NCBI GenBank assembly: GCA_921293015.1
Contig: OV121081.1
Coordinates: forward strand, 76,401,022-76,465,021
Direction of reading: 5' to 3'
Source: Phorcus lineatus
Taxonomy: Eukaryota; Mollusca; Gastropoda; Trochida; Trochidae
DNA: 64,000 nucleotides
Below the pieces are notes generated by a model. It worked only from the letters and a program-made list of their open reading frames with translations. It did no database searches and was not told where the DNA came from. The translations under genes and the position numbers were made by a program. Below, one piece after another: positions 13,370-24,958 of the stretch (its first letter is position 1; each line of letters begins with the position of its first letter).

Positions 13370-14300
13370 ACTTCATTTTCATTATTACCGCTATTACATA
13401 TCTTACCAATAGTATCAGAGCTAACAGCTTCTTTCCATCTAATTTTACATCTAAACGGTAATGCATTGAATCTTAGAAGGCATAAATATCTCCTGAGGTT
13501 TCTTACATTAATTCTCAAAATGCAATCATCAATGAGAAAAGATCATATAATACTTTTGGAAAGTGTCAGACTTGTGGAATACATAATATTGCTACTTATA
13601 TCTTGTTTTGAGCAATCAATTAATATTTGCTTTAATGATGACAATTATAATGATACATCTGCAATGTCTTGAACAAGCCATCTATAACCAAATTCATATT
13701 CATTTAGAAGTGTACGTATGCCTGAAGCCCAGGTGATCCTACCAACATAATCTAATTCGAGCATGTACTTATAATTTTATTTATACCCAGAGATTGATAC
13801 ACTTGAGATAATAGTAGACATTCATACTATATCCGCTACATTCAGTTTAGGCTGCATTACTTGGCACATGTTTACCAACAACTGGAACAAATTTTTTTTA
13901 AATTTACAAAATTATAATGAAATTTAACATCTACATTTCTTTCTTGATACCCCCATATATCTGCTCCTAATAGCAACATTGTTTCAATTTTACAATAACA
14001 AAATAATACATCAAAAGGAATATTCTTAAATCTATACTGTTTTTTTTATAACTAATAACGCTTTGCTTGGTTTTGCAACTTACCTCTTAGTACAAACACT
14101 CCAAGACTACCATGTAGAAAACATCGTACCAAGATAATTGTAATATGTTGCTCTCCTTAATTTCACACCATCAAAACACCATTGTCATAATTACGAAGGT
14201 TGCCACCATTTATCTCGGTCTTATCCAAATCAACTTGTAACCCCCATGGCGTTCAAAATTTACATAAGATGTCGATTTTTCTCTGTAGGGCAACTATCAT
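13370..14300 (-). pseudogene. Second LINE reverse transcriptase fragment, degraded
   Basis: Minus-strand conceptual translation with several stops and frameshifts gives the ordered words GLQVDLDKTE, FDGVKLRRATYYNYLGTMFS, LLLGADIWGYQ, ELDYVGRITWASGIRTLLNE and FRCKIRWKEA, ending CNSGNDENEV. This order (DKTE, YLG, E.WG-like, RITWAS, C..C...E..) is that of the reverse transcriptase C-terminal half of LINEs of the same broad type as 12658-13167. It is older than its neighbour and overlaps the same reverse transcriptase region, so the two are separate insertions or a duplicated piece. Confidence 0.6.
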
Positions 14301-15869
14301 CAAAAATACATAAGGAAAATTTCAGACGTAAAGGGCATTTGAACATCTTTCATAGTTTCATAATTTCGGTATTTCAAAAGGTTCTGAAAAGTATCATCCA
14401 ATAATATTGGCTGCAGCATTTATTTAAAAGTTCAACATTTTTCTAAACTAACAGAGGAAGATTCCGAAAATCTAGTTAAATGTTTGATATTCATGTATGA
14501 ATTTACAATGAAATAATTCATACGTATATATTAGAGATAGATTTTGATACTTACACAGGTTCTTCTCAGCTGGAAAGGTCTTTGAACAAAAAAGTAAATT
14601 TTGTTGAATACATTTAGCCATAAATAGCTTACATTTAGTGTAAATTTGATCAAAAGTAAAAATACTTTTTAAAATGTAAGAGTATTCATGAATTATCTTT
14701 ATAGTTATTAGCTTGGGACAATAGAGTTATAGTCAGTTAGATTGCATCCCACTGCTTCAAATAAATCTTTACATGTAAAGGCGACGATTTCTTTTAGGGT
14801 TAAAAACAGCTATTGTGTCTCCCATTAGACACTGTTTGAGCATTTAAATGTGTGTACAGTAGGGCTGTTTATTCGGGTATACATTATCGTGTTAATTTGC
14901 TATTGGGGCCTTCCAATAAATATTGTTTGCATTAAAGTCATCAATATCCATAATATATTCTATCCTCATTAGTTCATTATTGTGACACCTGTTTGTGTTT
15001 ACAAATCACGCATTATCTTCTCTTGTACATGTTAATGAAAGGAACGCCAGAGTCAAAATGGTATAGTATCAGGTAGTCACTTGAAGTAAAGTTTTGATTT
15101 AGCCTTTCAACGTTAAAAATAATGAAATTGCAAAGAAAACATATTTTTAATAATTAATAAAGACTTTTTCTAACAGCTGGAAAAGATTTCAATTTGCAAC
15201 GTGTCAGGCAATACATTTATAATGAGTTAATTGAGTTAAACTTGAACTGTTTGTTATTACGTCTCTTTATAACTCAAAAGAAATTAAACTTCCATAAAAA
15301 CATTTCAAATTTCCAACGATTGAGAAATATGTTTTTTATATTCAATTATCATGTTTAAACAAACACCAAAAACAAGCAAAAGTATTTCCAACAACAAAAA
15401 ATCATTAGTGCAGATAAGATATATTTTTGGCCTACGCTTAGATAGTATCCTAGGATAAAAGATTAACATAATATAAATTAGTCTTTTGTGTCAACCATTT
15501 TCTTTTTGAAGAAAGTGTGCTATTGTGTGATAGTGAAGTTCAAATTAGAAGGAGATACATCTGAGATGAATTCAGGCATGAATCTTGCAAACAAGTGAAG
15601 ATTTGCAATGAGTTTCATATTTAAAAAACTTTATGTAGGTGTACAAGGTTTTACCCATACATTTTATAAAATAGCAAGTGGTTTAAGTGTTTTATCACAA
15701 ATGCTCACGGATAACGTATTAAAATATTTTGTTATTTTAAAATAAATATCCTTATTTGAGTTCAAAAATTCTTTAATCAAGACTTAATTTTCCTTTGTCT
15801 TTAGAAGATTTAAGTCTAACTTTGTTTTTTATGAACTTTGGCTTGTAGACACTTTCCATGTTTTCCTCT

Positions 15870-16200
15870 AAAGTAGGTCAAACTAGTGGGTCTATTCCGT
15901 TTGAATATATCAACTCAAACAGTTTTTTAGACCCCAAGCAATCTATGGAAGTAACCATTAATGTAGCTGTTGTAACGCATTTAAGTTTGTATAAACTCAT
16001 CGTGTTTATAAATTGCGTAGAAAGTTTGGATTAATCTGAGTCATGTCTGTTTTATCCTGGTATTTGAAACATCAACACAAACCACTTATATAAGAACTGA
16101 AAGGTGTTCCACAATTAGCTGAGATCTTTGAAGATGAAAAGTTTGCTTCAGATTTTGTAGTTATTCGAAATTTCTTATTAAGTTAGGCATTTATTAACAT
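15870..16200. repeat. Conserved island L2, copy 2
   Basis: Matches copy 1 over TTTATAAATTG, GTAGAAAGTTTGGATT and CTGAGTCATGTCTGTTTTA, then 'catcaacacaaacca' and 'aggtgttccacaattagctg'. The exact TGAGTCA is at 16037-16043. Upstream 'aggtcaaac' and a purine-pyrimidine run ending near GTAGCTGTTGTAA are shared with copies 1 and 3. Confidence 0.6.
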
Positions 16201-16799
16201 TAGAGATCTGTTTCGAATATATTAGACAAAGTAGAACATTTGCCACCTCAGTATCCATGCTTTGTACCTAGGGATAAACTAAGTCCTACCGTTAAAACTA
16301 TGATGAAAATGACTGGAAATTTCTTTGGAAAATGACTCCAAATAACACCGACTTGGTCTAACTTGATCTTGCGAGGCAATTTCTTCCTCCATTTTATCAA
16401 TGTACAGTTATCATTCATCGAAAAAGGGTAAGTCGTAATTGGTTGTTAAATTTTATTTGATTATGATATCTACTCATTATCTTCAGCTAAAAATTAACAA
16501 AAGTGAAAAGTGAACATTTAAATAGAGTTTTATTAGTTTTGAAAATGTACCATCTATAGAAAAATCCACATAATTTGTTAGAAGTATATTAACATCTAGT
16601 TACCAATGTTTATGCAAATACATGTAGTTCCAGAGTGAAGCCACCTTGATGGCTTAATTGTTTTTAAGACATTCAGTAGGTCCATACAATTTATTGAACT
16701 CTATCTGATACAATGTCAGCAAATAAACAGAACAGCACTTTTAACCAAATATCAATAACAGGGGCAAAAACCATCTTCCAACATTCAACAATCTGTCTC

Positions 16800-17080
16800 T
16801 TTCATAACTGTGAAATAAACACTTTAATTGCCTTCACAACTCTTGAATATATCTGATGCAGACAAATTCCAAATGGATAAATTTTGCTTGTGTTTCATAC
16901 ATCAGACAAGGAGCATTTATATATCTGAAATCTTATCCAGATCAGTTTGTTTGGTTATGCAAAATAAAAGTCCATTTGTTATGAGCTTGTGTGTCAGGTC
17001 TTTTATTTCTATGTCGCATCTCATTTATTTTATGAAATGATCACTACAGCATTGCTCAAGACATTAATGAAAACACGTTC
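16800..17080. repeat. Conserved block L4, copy in U1
   Basis: Second copy of the block at 9030-9340. It holds a 70-codon plus-strand open frame, but the sister copies have stops in that frame, so it is probably chance. A minus-strand frame reading LQMDFYFA is retained in the copies at 9 kb and 38 kb but soon stops in this one. Confidence 0.55.
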
Positions 17081-17493
17081 ACATTGAAAATTGAAATGAA
17101 AACTTGAAATGTATGTAAAGAATAGTGGACAAAGGGGCTGAGTTTTGATAAGCTGGCGAACGTTTCTACATTTAGCAAGACTTGCTGTCAGAAGACAGAC
17201 AAGGCTCTAAGCTATTCCTTTAAGTTACTTTATCGTGTTATGCTCTTCAGCTTTATATGTAAGATGTTGTATTTGCTAAAAATGTTATAAAAAATAAGGG
17301 TGTCATTTACCTTTGACATGTGACCTTTTGCTTGCGCAGTAAGTCAAAAAATGTATTCATCAAAGATAGTTAGATTAATTAATTAATTGTCTTAGTAAAG
17401 GTTAATTGCTTTTGTTAAAAATTTAAAAAAAATTATTTTCAACCCTGTGTGTTTTCCCTTGATTACATCAGGGAATAAATCTCAGATCATTTT

Positions 17494-17623
17494 ATGAATA
17501 TTCAACTTCTATCAACAGATTTGCAACGTTTCAGTATAGCTCCTTATACCTTTTTCAAGCAATTGGTATAAGTAGCTGTACTGAAACGTTGCAAATCTGG
17601 TAATAAAGAAGTTGAATATCCAT
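17494..17623. mobile_element. Foldback element with Penelope-like terminal motif
   Basis: Arms 17494-17550 and 17565-17623 are inverted copies of about 57 bp with few mismatches (ATTTGCAACGTTTCAGTA against its complement). Each arm, read outward, has the layout TTGAAAA, then a short stem built on GGTATA...TATAC, then GAAACGTTGC. The same layout occurs at 45970-46010 and in the inverted ends at 53766-53905. It resembles the structured ends of Penelope-like elements, an inference without a database match. Confidence 0.55.
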
Positions 17624-18059
17624 GAATTATGTTGTAAAATTACTACTACAACTTCTATAATGCCACTAAAAGAGTTAAAGTAAAGACTATTTTGGTAGTT
17701 TGTTTGTAATGTTATTGTAATAAATTTGAATACATCTTTTCCCATTTTGTATTCTCGATCAAAGTGTGCAATAGTGAAGTTAAAGATTTTGACGAATCTA
17801 TGTTGTGAGGTGAAATTGAATGTCATTGTCAATGAAGCTGCCTGTGAAGTGTGTAGATTGACAGCAATTCGAAGAAATATATAATGTGTTGTTGATGAGA
17901 GGATCTGCCAGAGAGACATAACAAACAGGGAGTATGCTACAGTTTACGTTCAAAGGCATCAAAAAGATGCTGCGACTCTCAACCAGAGAAGGGAAAACAT
18001 CGACATGTTTCAGAGACTTTGTTAAATAGCATGTCATTGTGATCTGTAATGAGATTTGT

Positions 18060-19235
18060 CAGCATGCCATGTTCTCAAATATGTTTCCTTTTTGGCATAA
18101 GTGTAAAACATTCTTTAAAAGATTTGTAGGAATTAAATTTAGTGTCCTATCATCAAATTTATTGTTTATATATTTCTCATAAAAAATAAGGTGCAGATAT
18201 TATATCTGTTAATAATTGTGAGTAATGGTTAAAAAATAATATTCACTGTATATTGTTGGGCACAAATGTTAACACGACGTCTTATTAGAACGCATTTACA
18301 AGAACCATATTACAAGAAATTCATGCTTGATAAATTAAATACTTCACATACAAACTGTTTATACATGCCCATAAACATATAAAAGTTGCAATAGTGCATG
18401 GCCAACGGCTCCTTTTTCACTGCTCTCTTTTGAGCTCTAGCCTAAAGGGAAGTTACTCTAAATGACCGACTGGCATCTGTGAGGGACTCTCTCGTGCTCA
18501 CGAACAGCTGGACTTATGATTTTGAGAATTTGAACTAGGATATGGGCCTTTCAAAATGGTAATTTCCAATCTGTAATATATGCTATTTATTAGTGACTAA
18601 AGAGGCAAGGTTTAACTACATGTATGTGTCCTAGAATATGGAAGTATTGGTATTGCTTTTGAGATTAATTAATTGTATTTATTTTATGTAAAAAACATGT
18701 TTACACTTAAATTGTTTACTTTAGTTTTTAAAATGGTAATTATTATTGCTTTTTGTTCATTTGTGTCAATCAATTTTATTGTATAAAAAAAAGGAAATAT
18801 TAATTAAAAGTGCACATGTGATTTCTGGACAAATCATTATGAGAATGGAATAAAGAACTGAACTTACAGTGATGGAACACATTTTCTTTTTATGATGGCT
18901 ACAAGTGTTTTTGACGTTACAAGCTTGACAAAGAAAAACTATATTCCAAGATGTAACTTCGATTTCCAAAGCGTTTGTAATAATGAATTTGCTTTCAGTA
19001 GGAGAGGCTGTTTTGCTATAATGAAGTAAAACAATAATATGTTAAATAACATATGTTATGATTAAACCAATTATTAGAATAATATTCAACTAAATGATAT
19101 AATTTATTGACATCAATGCTTTGATAATTATAAATCTTTTGAATAAAGAAGATAAAGACGCCATCATAAAAGCAGAAGTTTATGAATCATGCACCTTAGT
19201 AGATAAGTAGGACCATCAATGTGATATATCTTCAC
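18060..19235. other. Non-coding stretch of array copy U1
   Basis: AT-rich sequence without a recognisable exon, element or repeat. A short less AT-rich piece at 18395-18500 is unassigned. Confidence 0.4.
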
Positions 19236-19605
19236 TAACGAGTACCTGTTCACCTGTGCTCACGTATGATCCTTAGCAACAAAATATTTGAATCGTGTAG
19301 GTAAAGTTGCAGTCAGGTATATTTGACAATTATATGCAATATTTTCTTTACCTAACGGTTCAATAAAGGCCTCAAAAACAGATAGTTGACAAGGTTATTC
19401 AGTTTATTTGCTCTGAATGTGATAGAAATATGAGCGACATAACATCCTTCTGTTTACTAAATAATGGAAACCTCGACACGAAATGTAACTTTAAAAAATA
19501 GATGTATGTTTCTCTGTAAATATCTGACATGTACATACCGGAACTGGTAATGAACATAATTGCTTCCTAACAGCCCAAAACAATTCATACTTTACAAACA
19601 GAACT

Positions 19606-19721
19606 GGGCCTCCTTTCACAAAGCAACCTTTACTAAGGTTAATGTTAACTCCCATACTGCACTAATGTTACTGTATACGTAGAGATTTAAGATAACCTTA
19701 GTGCTTTGAGAAAGGAGGCCC
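19606..19721. mobile_element. MITE of about 116 bp with inverted ends
   Basis: Starts GGGCCTCCTTTCACAAAGC and ends in its near-perfect complement GCTTTGAGAAAGGAGGCCC. Subterminal CTAAGGTTA and TAACCTTAG also pair. In U2 the aligned position (near 40418) reads straight through as 'gaactggtctgcc', so the element is absent there. Confidence 0.8.
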
Positions 19722-20025
19722 TGATCTGCCTACAAAATTAGGGTAGAATAGTTGAGAATGGTATCCATGGTTCAGTTATTGCCGCAAAGAATGCTTGAGT
19801 GTCGCATTATATTTTCCATCATGACAGTTTTACACGAGTGTGTTATTTGTACAAGTAGTCGTAATTGCATATGACAATAAGTAAACTATTCACTGACTTT
19901 CACATTCTTTGCTCCTTAGGACTATTCAAGGCCTTAAGGCTTCAAACATATTTATCATCTGACGGGCAACATTTATAACCAATTTTGCCTGGATATGCGA
20001 TCATTAAGATTAACATACATTATAA

Positions 20026-20138
20026 GTTACCATGTGTCCACGAGTTTGATATGGAGATATATGATGTGTCCGAGTGAAATATCAAACTCGAACTTCTTTC
20101 GACACATCTCCATATCAAACTCGTGGACACACGGTAAC
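20026..20138. repeat. Long imperfect palindrome
   Basis: Left arm 20026-20058 (from GTTACCATGTGTCCACGAG through TTTGATATGGAGAT) pairs with right arm 20106-20138 with one or two mismatches. The 47-bp loop holds another copy of TATCAAACTCG and an inner ATGTGTC/GACACAT pair. Its position at the very start of the 3.3 kb insert suggests a terminal structure. Confidence 0.85.
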
Positions 20139-20291
20139 GTATTTATCTCGACGAGGACCCTCATTTTATGCGTTGAATATGGCTTGAAAGATGGGATGGG
20201 TCAAAATGGCGGCTGATCTTATCAATGTTACTCTTTTATTTATGAATTTACAAATATGATTTTTATATCACCGTTTAGAGCACAAAAAGTA

Positions 20292-20318
20292 TAGTCTAGT
20301 ACCGTGCAGCGGTACTAG
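20292..20318. repeat. Short perfect hairpin
   Basis: GTCTAGTACC, a 7-base loop, GGTACTAGAC. It lies inside the 3.3 kb insertion. The composition is not that of a transcription terminator in a eukaryote; the role is unknown. Confidence 0.7.
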
Positions 20319-21372
20319 ACAAAAATTACGGACTAACGAACTTTAATAACTATAACAATTATGCGAGGCTTTTTAAGTTTTCATTGTTTGGTCACGTGAC
20401 CTCATAAATACGTTCCACCTTGGAAAGGTTCCATTTGAAGCGGCGCTAAAATCGCCGTAGATTCCTGACTGTCATGGCGGACCGTCGTGAAAGATGTGAT
20501 TGACTTTGAAAGTGTCGGACCCATTGAACATGCAGGCATCACAACATAATGCTTAGGTTGGTTTGAATGTTCGATATGAATGAAAGTCGGCGATGACCTC
20601 GACTACCATGTGTATAGAGACTAATTTTCTAGTTCACAATTCCAATCTTCAGCTCACTGATGGAGAACCTCTTGTCTTGTAACTTGTCACGGTTTTTTCG
20701 CACGAACATTTCATTTTTACAAGAACTTATTTGTTCCATTAAATAAAAGCGAAATGACTTTAATTAGTGGAAAATACACTAACCTAGTAACGGTAGGTTT
20801 CAACAAACCAGCGTAGCGTAGCCTTTGTTTACCTAAAGATAATATATCCACATAGGGGGTACAATTAGCGGAAATACTTCATAACACATTTAAGAATAAA
20901 TATCAACAACTATTTAGGTTCACATCCACCTGAAAATAGCAGAAAAAACGTGTTTCATAAACACTTCCGGAAAACAGACGCAAAACGTTTTATTAGCCAA
21001 TCAGGTGCTAAGGGGGTTGTGACGACATAAACAGGACTCGTTAACGACTGGCTTATCTGTGTCATTGTTTACATTATAGATTCCAGCGATCGTGAACGTA
21101 TATATTTCCACTGACTGTACTTATAAAAAGCCCCTAAGTCAGCAAAGCTATTAATATCAATACATCGACATATTCTGTTTGACATTAATTATTTTTATTT
21201 GTTTTGGTTGTTAATCTACGATAATGCCGATCGAGTGAACCCAAACTGATATCTGCCGCCATTGTGACTGTTTTTTGTTTGAACACCTAGACAAATCGAC
21301 TATCCCCCTGTGGAGTTGATTGACCATTGTATATGTAGAATATTTGTTACTACTTTGTGCCATTTTAAAGTG

Positions 21373-21594
21373 TCAACTGAATATCGTAACTCTGTGTTTC
21401 TGCTTTGCATGACTGTAACAATGAGATCTCGCTTTTGATGGACTGCCTCTCGGCAACTTCCGGATCTCGCCATTGGGATACGACGGTTCCGAGCAGCTAG
21501 CTGTTTTTGGCCTTATTAACCAGTTATTAGTGATAATGAAGATCAAATCTTTGATGTGTTTAGTAAATGTACCTCTTGATTCGCGATTTGCCAT
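21373..21594 (-). other. Possible first exon (unsupported), minus strand
   Basis: A 73-codon open frame starting ATGGCAAATCGCGAATC in a less AT-rich patch. A GT appears after codon 7 (AGAG|GTACAT), which would be a plausible donor. No domain is recognisable and no partner exon was found, so this is only a candidate. Confidence 0.2.
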
Positions 21595-22675
21595 CTTCGT
21601 AAAAACTTAGAGTTACGTACTAATGTATTTTGCTAGGATACAGATTGTTGTTTTGTGTGAGTTAATGTTTGAGATAAAGATTGTGGTACTAATCTAGAGT
21701 GACGTAGGCCAATATTTTCAATAACAACACACCATTTACCATGTGATGTAAAGCCTGCTTGGAAATGTATTGTAAATATGGAACTCTTTTTCAGTTTTAA
21801 CTATTTCAACCAAATAAAAATATTAACGTTGAAAAGCATGTTATTTCCATTTCCGTCAGTACTTTAGTACCGGTATTTTACCAGAGAGAGGTTTTTAGTT
21901 ACCTAACACTACTTTTTCACACTAGACAATATGGTCATACTTTATTACCTAACAGTCTACATGAAATGCCACACACGTGTACATTATGGCAAATAAGCAA
22001 TAAACTTAATGACCTCAGCACCTGGCACATTTCCAAGAGGTACTACACAAGGCACTGATTAGTTATCTAACCTTTATCCTCACACATGAACAACAGCCTT
22101 TATTGAAACTTGGTGAAGGTAATTAGGTTTGTCAATACATGTGACACATGACAATATATTAACAAATCTGTATAACTAAATATCTTATTTCATTCTGCAA
22201 TGTTTATCAATATCAAATAGGTTATAAATTATCCACTGTAAGGCTACATAAAATGGTAAATGTTTCTCCAGGGGAGCTTTATGACTTTAATTTTACTTTT
22301 TGTTGCTTCTAAAATGACGCTGTAGCAAAAAATTAAAAATTTTCATAAATGTTATAACCAAAACTGTAGTGTCAACATACAAACATAAGTGAGGTGCCCA
22401 CATTTTTGTATGTATCCTTAGAGTAATCAGGATAAAAAAATATATATATACCCCAAAACTAGTAATGTAACAAACTACAAACCTGTTACTGTGTATCATT
22501 TACAGATCTATTTATATATGCACATTACTTTATTATAGTCTCCAACATGTTGAAATAACTATGTAATTCAACCCGATGAATTTTTCAACCCCATATGCAA
22601 TCAAATACTAAAAATTCAAACAATTGTTTGGGTTTGAATTAATAAATTCTGCGACTAATCTAAAGAGATATAAAT

Positions 22676-22870
22676 TTATAATGCAGATAAAAACTCAACA
22701 TTCGTCTGCAAAATCATGACAGACCTGTCATTGGGACTCCACTTCGCTCTTTTCTGACTAACAAACTTTGTCCAATTCGCGGATTGGACAGGATCCTTCG
22801 GAAACCGATGCAGTTGAATGTCTCCTGATTTCTTATTGGTACAGTTGGCAGCAACGTAGGAAGAAGGCAT
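22676..22870 (-). pseudogene. Broken THAP zinc-finger domain
   Basis: From ATG at 22870 the minus strand reads MPSSYVAANCTNKKSGDIQL then HRFPKDPV and W at residue 33, with KRAKWSPNDRSVM after it. This is the first part of a THAP domain, a C2CH zinc-binding DNA-binding fold found in P-element transposases and many animal proteins. The first zinc cysteine is Tyr5; Cys10 is present. The CxxH pair is missing: the frame shifts, and residues like FADEC appear only in another frame. The upstream frame continues open to an ATG at 23035, but a THAP domain normally starts at its own methionine, as here. No catalytic transposase exon was found nearby. Confidence 0.6.
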
Positions 22871-23798
22871 GTCTCGTTCGCAATGAAAACGTAGACGAAT
22901 GCGACCCATATCTGCATTCGAATATACTTGTTTACAAACAAACGCGGAGCGAGTCCTGTCTATGACGTCACGTCCGCCGAAGGAGAGCTTAGGCCACTGT
23001 AGGGACTTTTTTAATTGGGCTTTCGAGGTGGCCAATTTCTACGCACTTTGAAACGATATTTATTTATAATTAAATGACGCATCGAAACTCTGTTTGGTGT
23101 TTTATTTACTTGAATGTATTGTCTTTATGAAAATGGGGATTGAAGTCGGATACAAAACTGGGATATAATATCTCTAACAGTGGGACAAGAGAGATAACTC
23201 TTGGCAGTACCTCGTCTCTGTTACTAGGGTCGCGCGTGACCCAGTTTAACATAGAAAAATATACCTACGGCACGTGACCGCTTTTGGCCAATGAGTAGCC
23301 GACATTGCTGTTCGAGTCGAGATAATGTTTGATCTTGCTTACTGTTGAGAAAACGTTTAATACATTGCGTCCATGGTAGAGTTTTCCTACTAGTCGAACT
23401 TCTGAGGTAGATAAAAGACATATAAAACATAACCTTTAACACTCATGGGATTCATCCGTCTTTTTGCATAGATGTTAAAATTTAGCCCATGCTGCCATCT
23501 CAGAGGAGGTGAGCACAAACCCAACTAGCCCAACTAGTCAAATCTTATACAATAATGTCTTTTATAATTTACTCGATCTTTTATCATAGTTCATAAAAAT
23601 CATATACTATCCAAAAAAAGAAACGCATAGCCAGATTTGTTAGGAGAAATTGCTGTATTTTCAAACGCATATAAATTGAAAGGAAATGAAGTTACAAGTG
23701 TGATTTTTTACATCAGATTTAAGGAAATATCAATTAACGAAATTACGTAAAAACATTAGATATGGCTTTCACAATATTTCACAGACGTCCGTAGAAAG

Positions 23799-24958
23799 TT
23801 AGCATCTGTTTTGGCCACCTTGTGCGTTGATGACAGTTCTCACCCGCCTTGGCATCGACTGGATTAGACGCTATATGGTTGGTTTTGGAATCGTCTGCCA
23901 CTCCTGCTGCACAAATAGAGCCAGTTCTTGTAGAGTTTGAGGCTGTTGTTGACGCTGAAGAAGACGTCGATCAAGTTCATCCCAAAGATGTTCAATTGCA
24001 TTCAAATCTTGGTGACGAAACGGCCATTGGAACTTATTAATGTTGTTTCTGGCGAGGAAATATCCAGTGACTCGTCCAGCATGTGGCCTGGCGTTGTCCT
24101 GCTGGAACAGTTCACATTGGACGTCAATAACGGGCAGGGGGTTCTGAATGGCTACCCTCGCTGATGATTGTATTATTTCCAGATATGTTGGCTTTATGAC
24201 ATGTACATTGCCTACTGTTTAATATGAACTGTTAACATGAATTGAAATGGAATAAAAAAAAAATAAATAAAAAAAAATAACGGGCAGGGGGTGTGGCTGC
24301 AGGATGTTGTCTCTGTAGCGTACGACCCTCAAATTTCCATGAACGTGGATTAAATTGGTGCGACCAGTGTACGATATCGCCGCCCACATCATAACGCTGC
24401 TTCCACCAAATCTGTCCACCTCAAGAACACAGTAAGCGGCAAAACGTTCATTCCGACGCCATTAAACACGGTTTCTGCCATCTCGCCTCCGCAATAGGAA
24501 CCTGGATTCATCACCGAACCAAACTAGGCGCTAGTTGCGAAGATTCCAAACACCAACTGTGTTACACCAACGAAGTCGATTGGCACGGTGTTGACGACGT
24601 GGAACGTTGACAACGTAGGGTCTCCTGGCTCTCAATCCATCCTCCCTCAAGCTGTTCCCTACAGTCTGGCTTGAAATTCTTCTCAGTTCTGGTATGTTGC
24701 CTGCAGTACTCTCGGCAGTAGTTGTGCGATAACGCAAATGGATGCCCCGGATGTAGCGATCTTGAGCTGGTGTGGTGACACATGGCCTGCCTGAACGGGG
24801 ACTGTCATTTGTCGTGTTGGTCTGAAAGAACCTGTCGAAAGTCTTGAAATGGTGCTCTGGCTAACGTGGAGACGTCCTGTCACCGAACATTGGGACTCTC
24901 CAGCTTGAAGTCTTCCGATGGCGATGTTTCTTGTTATAGCGTCAAGACGTGCCACCAT
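23799..24958 (-). pseudogene. Tc1-like transposase pseudogene
   Basis: Starts at MVARLDAITRNIAIGRLQAG (24958) with the N-terminal helix-turn-helix, then RYRTTTAESTAG. A frameshift and stops interrupt the frame. The first catalytic aspartate survives in FGDESRF, the second in QQDNARPHAGRVTGYF, and the DD34E glutamate motif reads QDLNAIEHLWDELDRR. The product ends at 23799. It is split by a poly(A)-tailed insertion at 24143-24275. The protein would have been a cut-and-paste transposase of about 340 residues, like its relative at 28529-29557; it cannot be functional now. The two elements have different terminal repeats, so they belong to different Tc1 lineages. Confidence 0.85.
24126..24292 (+). 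mobile_element. Short retroposed sequence with poly(A) tail and 17-bp target duplication
   Basis: AATAACGGGCAGGGGGT occurs at 24126-24142 and again at 24276-24292. Between them are 133 bp ending in an A-rich tail (AATAAAAAAAAAATAAATAA...). Removing one duplicate restores the transposase frame ...LPVID... of the host Tc1 element. A duplication of this length plus an A-rich tail is the signature of LINE-driven target-primed insertion. The body (24143-24245) is not a SINE I recognise; it could be an mRNA or LINE 3' end. Confidence 0.8.

Larger units (their letters stand above)
230..14450. repeat. Segmental repeat, copy U0
   Basis: This is the first copy of a large diverged tandem unit. Landmarks shared with later copies, in order: block L1 (about 321-545), island L2 (4780-5120), a block near 5360-5420 matching 35725-35780, a block at 5935-6010 matching 37300-37385, a block at 6090-6270 matching 37810-37995, block L4 (9030-9340), blocks at 10330-11600 matching 19240-19830 and 40220-40560, a block at 11640-11960 matching 23480-25500 and 40880-41240, a block at 12540-12660 matching 27100-27240, and a block at 14335-14440 matching 30490-30590 and 43690-43800. 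Apart from listed elements, no convincing exon was seen. Identity varies from strong over 50-100 bp islands to barely alignable between them. Confidence 0.7.
20026..23308. mobile_element. 3.3 kb insertion in array copy U1, less AT-rich, with THAP fragment
   Basis: Flanking array sequence at 19980-20020 and from 23309 is continuous in U2 near 40660-40720, so the intervening 3.3 kb is an insertion in U1 or a deletion in U2. The insert starts with a large hairpin, has CpG-containing patches at 20400-21500 and 22740-23300, and carries a minus-strand broken THAP domain. I found no matching inverted termini. It may be a composite of several insertions, a P-element-like transposon remnant, or a captured gene piece. 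Confidence 0.45.

Noticed and set aside
17519..17600. Hammerhead ribozyme at the foldback element
   Set aside because: The GAAA side and a stem are present, but the required CUGANGA is not (TTGAAAA instead), and no cleavage triplet with a closing stem could be drawn. Kept only as a shared structured motif.
17512..17919. 135-codon minus-strand open frame as a gene
   Set aside because: It starts in ordinary array sequence and ends inside the foldback element; no domain seen.
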